A stretch of DNA of 22,613 nt, taken from positions 371,178-393,790 of the forward strand of contig NW_003139319.1 in assembly GCF_000003605.2 (NCBI RefSeq). Direction: 5' to 3'. Position numbers and translations under genes: made by a program. Source of the DNA: Saccoglossus kowalevskii (lineage: Eukaryota > Hemichordata > Enteropneusta > Harrimaniidae). The notes under the pieces were generated by a model that saw only the letters and a list, made by a program, of their open reading frames with translations, had not been told where the DNA came from and made no database searches. This document shows, in pieces, positions 20,600 through 22,613 of the stretch (position 1 is its first letter; each line of letters opens with the position of its first letter).

Positions 20600-21485
20600 T
20601 TTTCCCAAGATTTTTTGCCTAGCCAAAGCATTAAATGGCATCCAATTCCGACATTGTACAGTACATTAGCATGTGATCTATTTTGACACAGTCACATATC
20701 AGTCATTCACATACATGTATGCACCATTTGAATGCTATAATTGCAATATTTTGACTTATTTTCTACATTTTTCTATAATTGTTTTGATAATTTTTAACCA
20801 AATGAACATAGTTTCCTATTGGTGACTGGTCTTGATCATGGGAAGAACAAAAATAAAGTATGTGGGATTTATTTTGTGAAAGGGTTCACTGCATATATTA
20901 ATACTGTAATGCATTAAATAGAAGAAATACTGTATATGACAATTTTTCACATTCTCACCTCAGCTAATCCAGGGCATTCAATATTTAGTTCAAGTGCAGA
21001 ACAAACCAGAACCTGATATATGTATACTTCGAAATTAATCAATCATTCCAGAACTTACTGAGTTGCTATTAAATTACATTTACACCATGGTCAATGACCT
21101 GCACATAGATCTGATGCTATCTTAACAGTTCAAATCCTTGCCACTAGGGATTATGAATCATACATAGAAGACAGTGGTGAGGTGTCACTGATAAGCTAAG
21201 TATGGAAAGGAATAGATTATAGCAATGACTGTATCATCAATAAGACCAATTTGTCACTAGCAATTTTACTTGTGTGGGCTCTCCTTACTTAGAAACCTCC
21301 AGGCAAATTAACAAAACTGGGCAGATAAATGTAAACAAGTAAATGTATTTACCCTTTTCTCAGTGAGTGACATATCTCTGATTATATTACTTCTGAAGTA
21401 CTTCAGCAGCAACCTTTTAACTAAGCCCTATGTTTGATTTATAAATTTGATAAGCTGCATATTTTCCTTATTACATTCCGTAATA
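20600..21485. other. Unassigned, AT-rich
   Basis: No gene, RNA or repeat recognised between the 5S-like sequence and the minisatellite. Confidence 0.45.
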
Positions 21486-22550
21486 CATTTGAGAAATGGA
21501 GTAATATCTCCACCCTATGTCACCAGCCTACAATTTAAGATATGGCATATTTCCACTCTATGTCACCTGCCAACCATTTGAGATATGGCATAATATCTCC
21601 ACCCTATGTCACCAGCCAACCATTTGAGATATGGCATAATATCTCCACCCTATGTCACCAGCCAACCATTTGAGATATGGCATAATACAATGTATCTCCA
21701 ACCTATGTCACCAGCCAACCATTTGAGATATGGCATAATATCTCCACCCTATGTCACCAGCCAACCATTAGAGATATGGCATAATATCTCCACCCTATGT
21801 CACCAGCCAACCATTTGAGATATGACGTAATATTTCCACTCAATGTAAACAGCCAACCATTTGAGATGAGGCATAGTATCTCCACCCTATGTCACCAGCC
21901 AACCATTTGAGATATGGCATAGTATCTCCACCCTATGTCACCAGCCAACCATTTGAGATATGGCCTAATATCTCCACCCTATGTCACCAGCCAACCATTT
22001 GAGATATGGCATAATATCTCCGCCCTATGTCACCAGCCAACCATTTGAGATATGGCATAATATCTCCGCCCTATGTCACCAGCCAACCATTTGAGATATG
22101 GCATAATATCTCCACCCTACTAGTATGTCACCAGTCAACCATTTGAGATATGACGTAATATTTCCACTCAATGTAAACAGCCAACCATTTGAGATGAGGC
22201 ATAGTATCTCCACCCTATGTCACCAGCCAACCATTTGAGATATGGCATAGTATCTCCACCCTATGTCACCAGCCAACCATTTGAGATATGGCCTAATATC
22301 TCCACCCTATGTCACCAGCCAACCATTTGAGATATGGCATAATATCTCCGCTCTATGTCACCAACCAACCATTTGAGATATGGCATAATATCTCCGCCCT
22401 ATGTCACCAGCCAACCATTTGAAATATGGCATAATATCTCCACCCTATGTCACCAGCCAACCATTAGAGATATGGCATAATATCTCCGCCCTATGTCACC
22501 AGCCAACCATTTGAGATATGGCATAATATCTCCACCCCATGTTACCAGCA
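21486..22550 (+). repeat. 46-bp minisatellite, about 23 copies, with a dyad in most monomers
   Basis: The unit contains CACCCTATGTCACCAGCCA, ACCATTTGAGATATGGCATA and ATATCTC; TATGTCACCAG at 21605 and 21651 shows the 46-bp period. Most monomers carry a perfect inverted repeat, GAGATAT then six bases then ATATCTC (for example 21626-21645). Outer units at the left edge are diverged and the array stops near 22550. The period is not a multiple of three, so open frames across it are accidental. Confidence 0.95.
21821..22470 (+). repeat. Seven-monomer higher-order duplication within the minisatellite
   Basis: The unusual monomer TATGACGTAATATTTCCACT begins at 21821 and again at 22149. The following variants (GATGAGGCATAGTA, GGCATAGTA, GGCCTAATA, then CTCCGC types) recur in the same order. 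The first block is 328 bp because of a CTAGTA insertion; the second is 322 bp (7 x 46). Confidence 0.9.
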
Positions 22551-22613
22551 AGTTATGCTAGGAAACATCAAAAATCAAAAATGAAATGAAATTAAAACTC
22601 ATTCAATATTATT

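Noticed and set aside
21125-21145. tRNA box B-like GTTCAAATCC
   Set aside because: No T-stem pairing around it and no box A or acceptor stem upstream.
21606-21818. 70-codon frame with periodic peptide
   Set aside because: It runs through the 46-bp minisatellite; the unit length is not a multiple of three, so the frame is accidental.
21486-22550. CRISPR array
   Set aside because: There are no unique spacers between repeats, monomers are contiguous, and the context is a eukaryotic genome.

Overview
This is AT-rich, intron-bearing animal DNA, not bacterial. Coding pieces end at GT-AG splice sites, the non-coding part is dominated by repeats and mobile elements, and the one firmly recognised gene (Neuralized) is metazoan. 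A marine invertebrate, possibly a mollusc or another lophotrochozoan, is a reasonable guess: the ~157-bp core-repeat element resembles the 'pearl'-type elements described from bivalves. The species cannot be fixed from the sequence alone.

Layout. 1-1321: degenerate 72-75 bp repeats, then a 19-20 bp ACACACGTCATTTTT-type tandem array with a 214-bp segment present twice, 407 bp apart. 1322-6790: mostly unassigned DNA with one weak plus-strand exon candidate (2881-3126). 6791-9373, minus strand: the 3' end of a Neuralized-family E3 ubiquitin ligase gene, made of an NHR-domain exon (9373-8711), a 990-bp intron, a RING-finger terminal exon (7720-7308) and a probable 3' UTR with two AATAAA candidates. 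9374 onwards is probably the upstream intron or 5' flank of this gene; no first NHR domain and no secure start codon are in the window.

9657-11683: a composite mobile element with a 300-bp tandem duplication of its left end, a tandem array of ~157-bp core units, a hairpin right end, and a nested 554-bp foldback element flanked by a perfect 9-bp target duplication. 13541-13921: a short relative of the same element with only about two core units. 13922-21485: unassigned DNA with a foldback at 14742-14873, two regions of higher GC at 16640-16830 and 17430-17900, and a 5S rRNA-derived pseudogene at about 20472-20563. 21486-22550: a ~23-copy, 46-bp minisatellite in which most monomers carry a dyad, with a seven-monomer higher-order duplication.

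Functionally there is one gene: an NHR plus RING ligase of the kind that ubiquitinates Notch ligands such as Delta. The rest is repeat biology. The strongest candidates for something undescribed are the element family with variable core-repeat number and the hairpin-per-monomer minisatellite.
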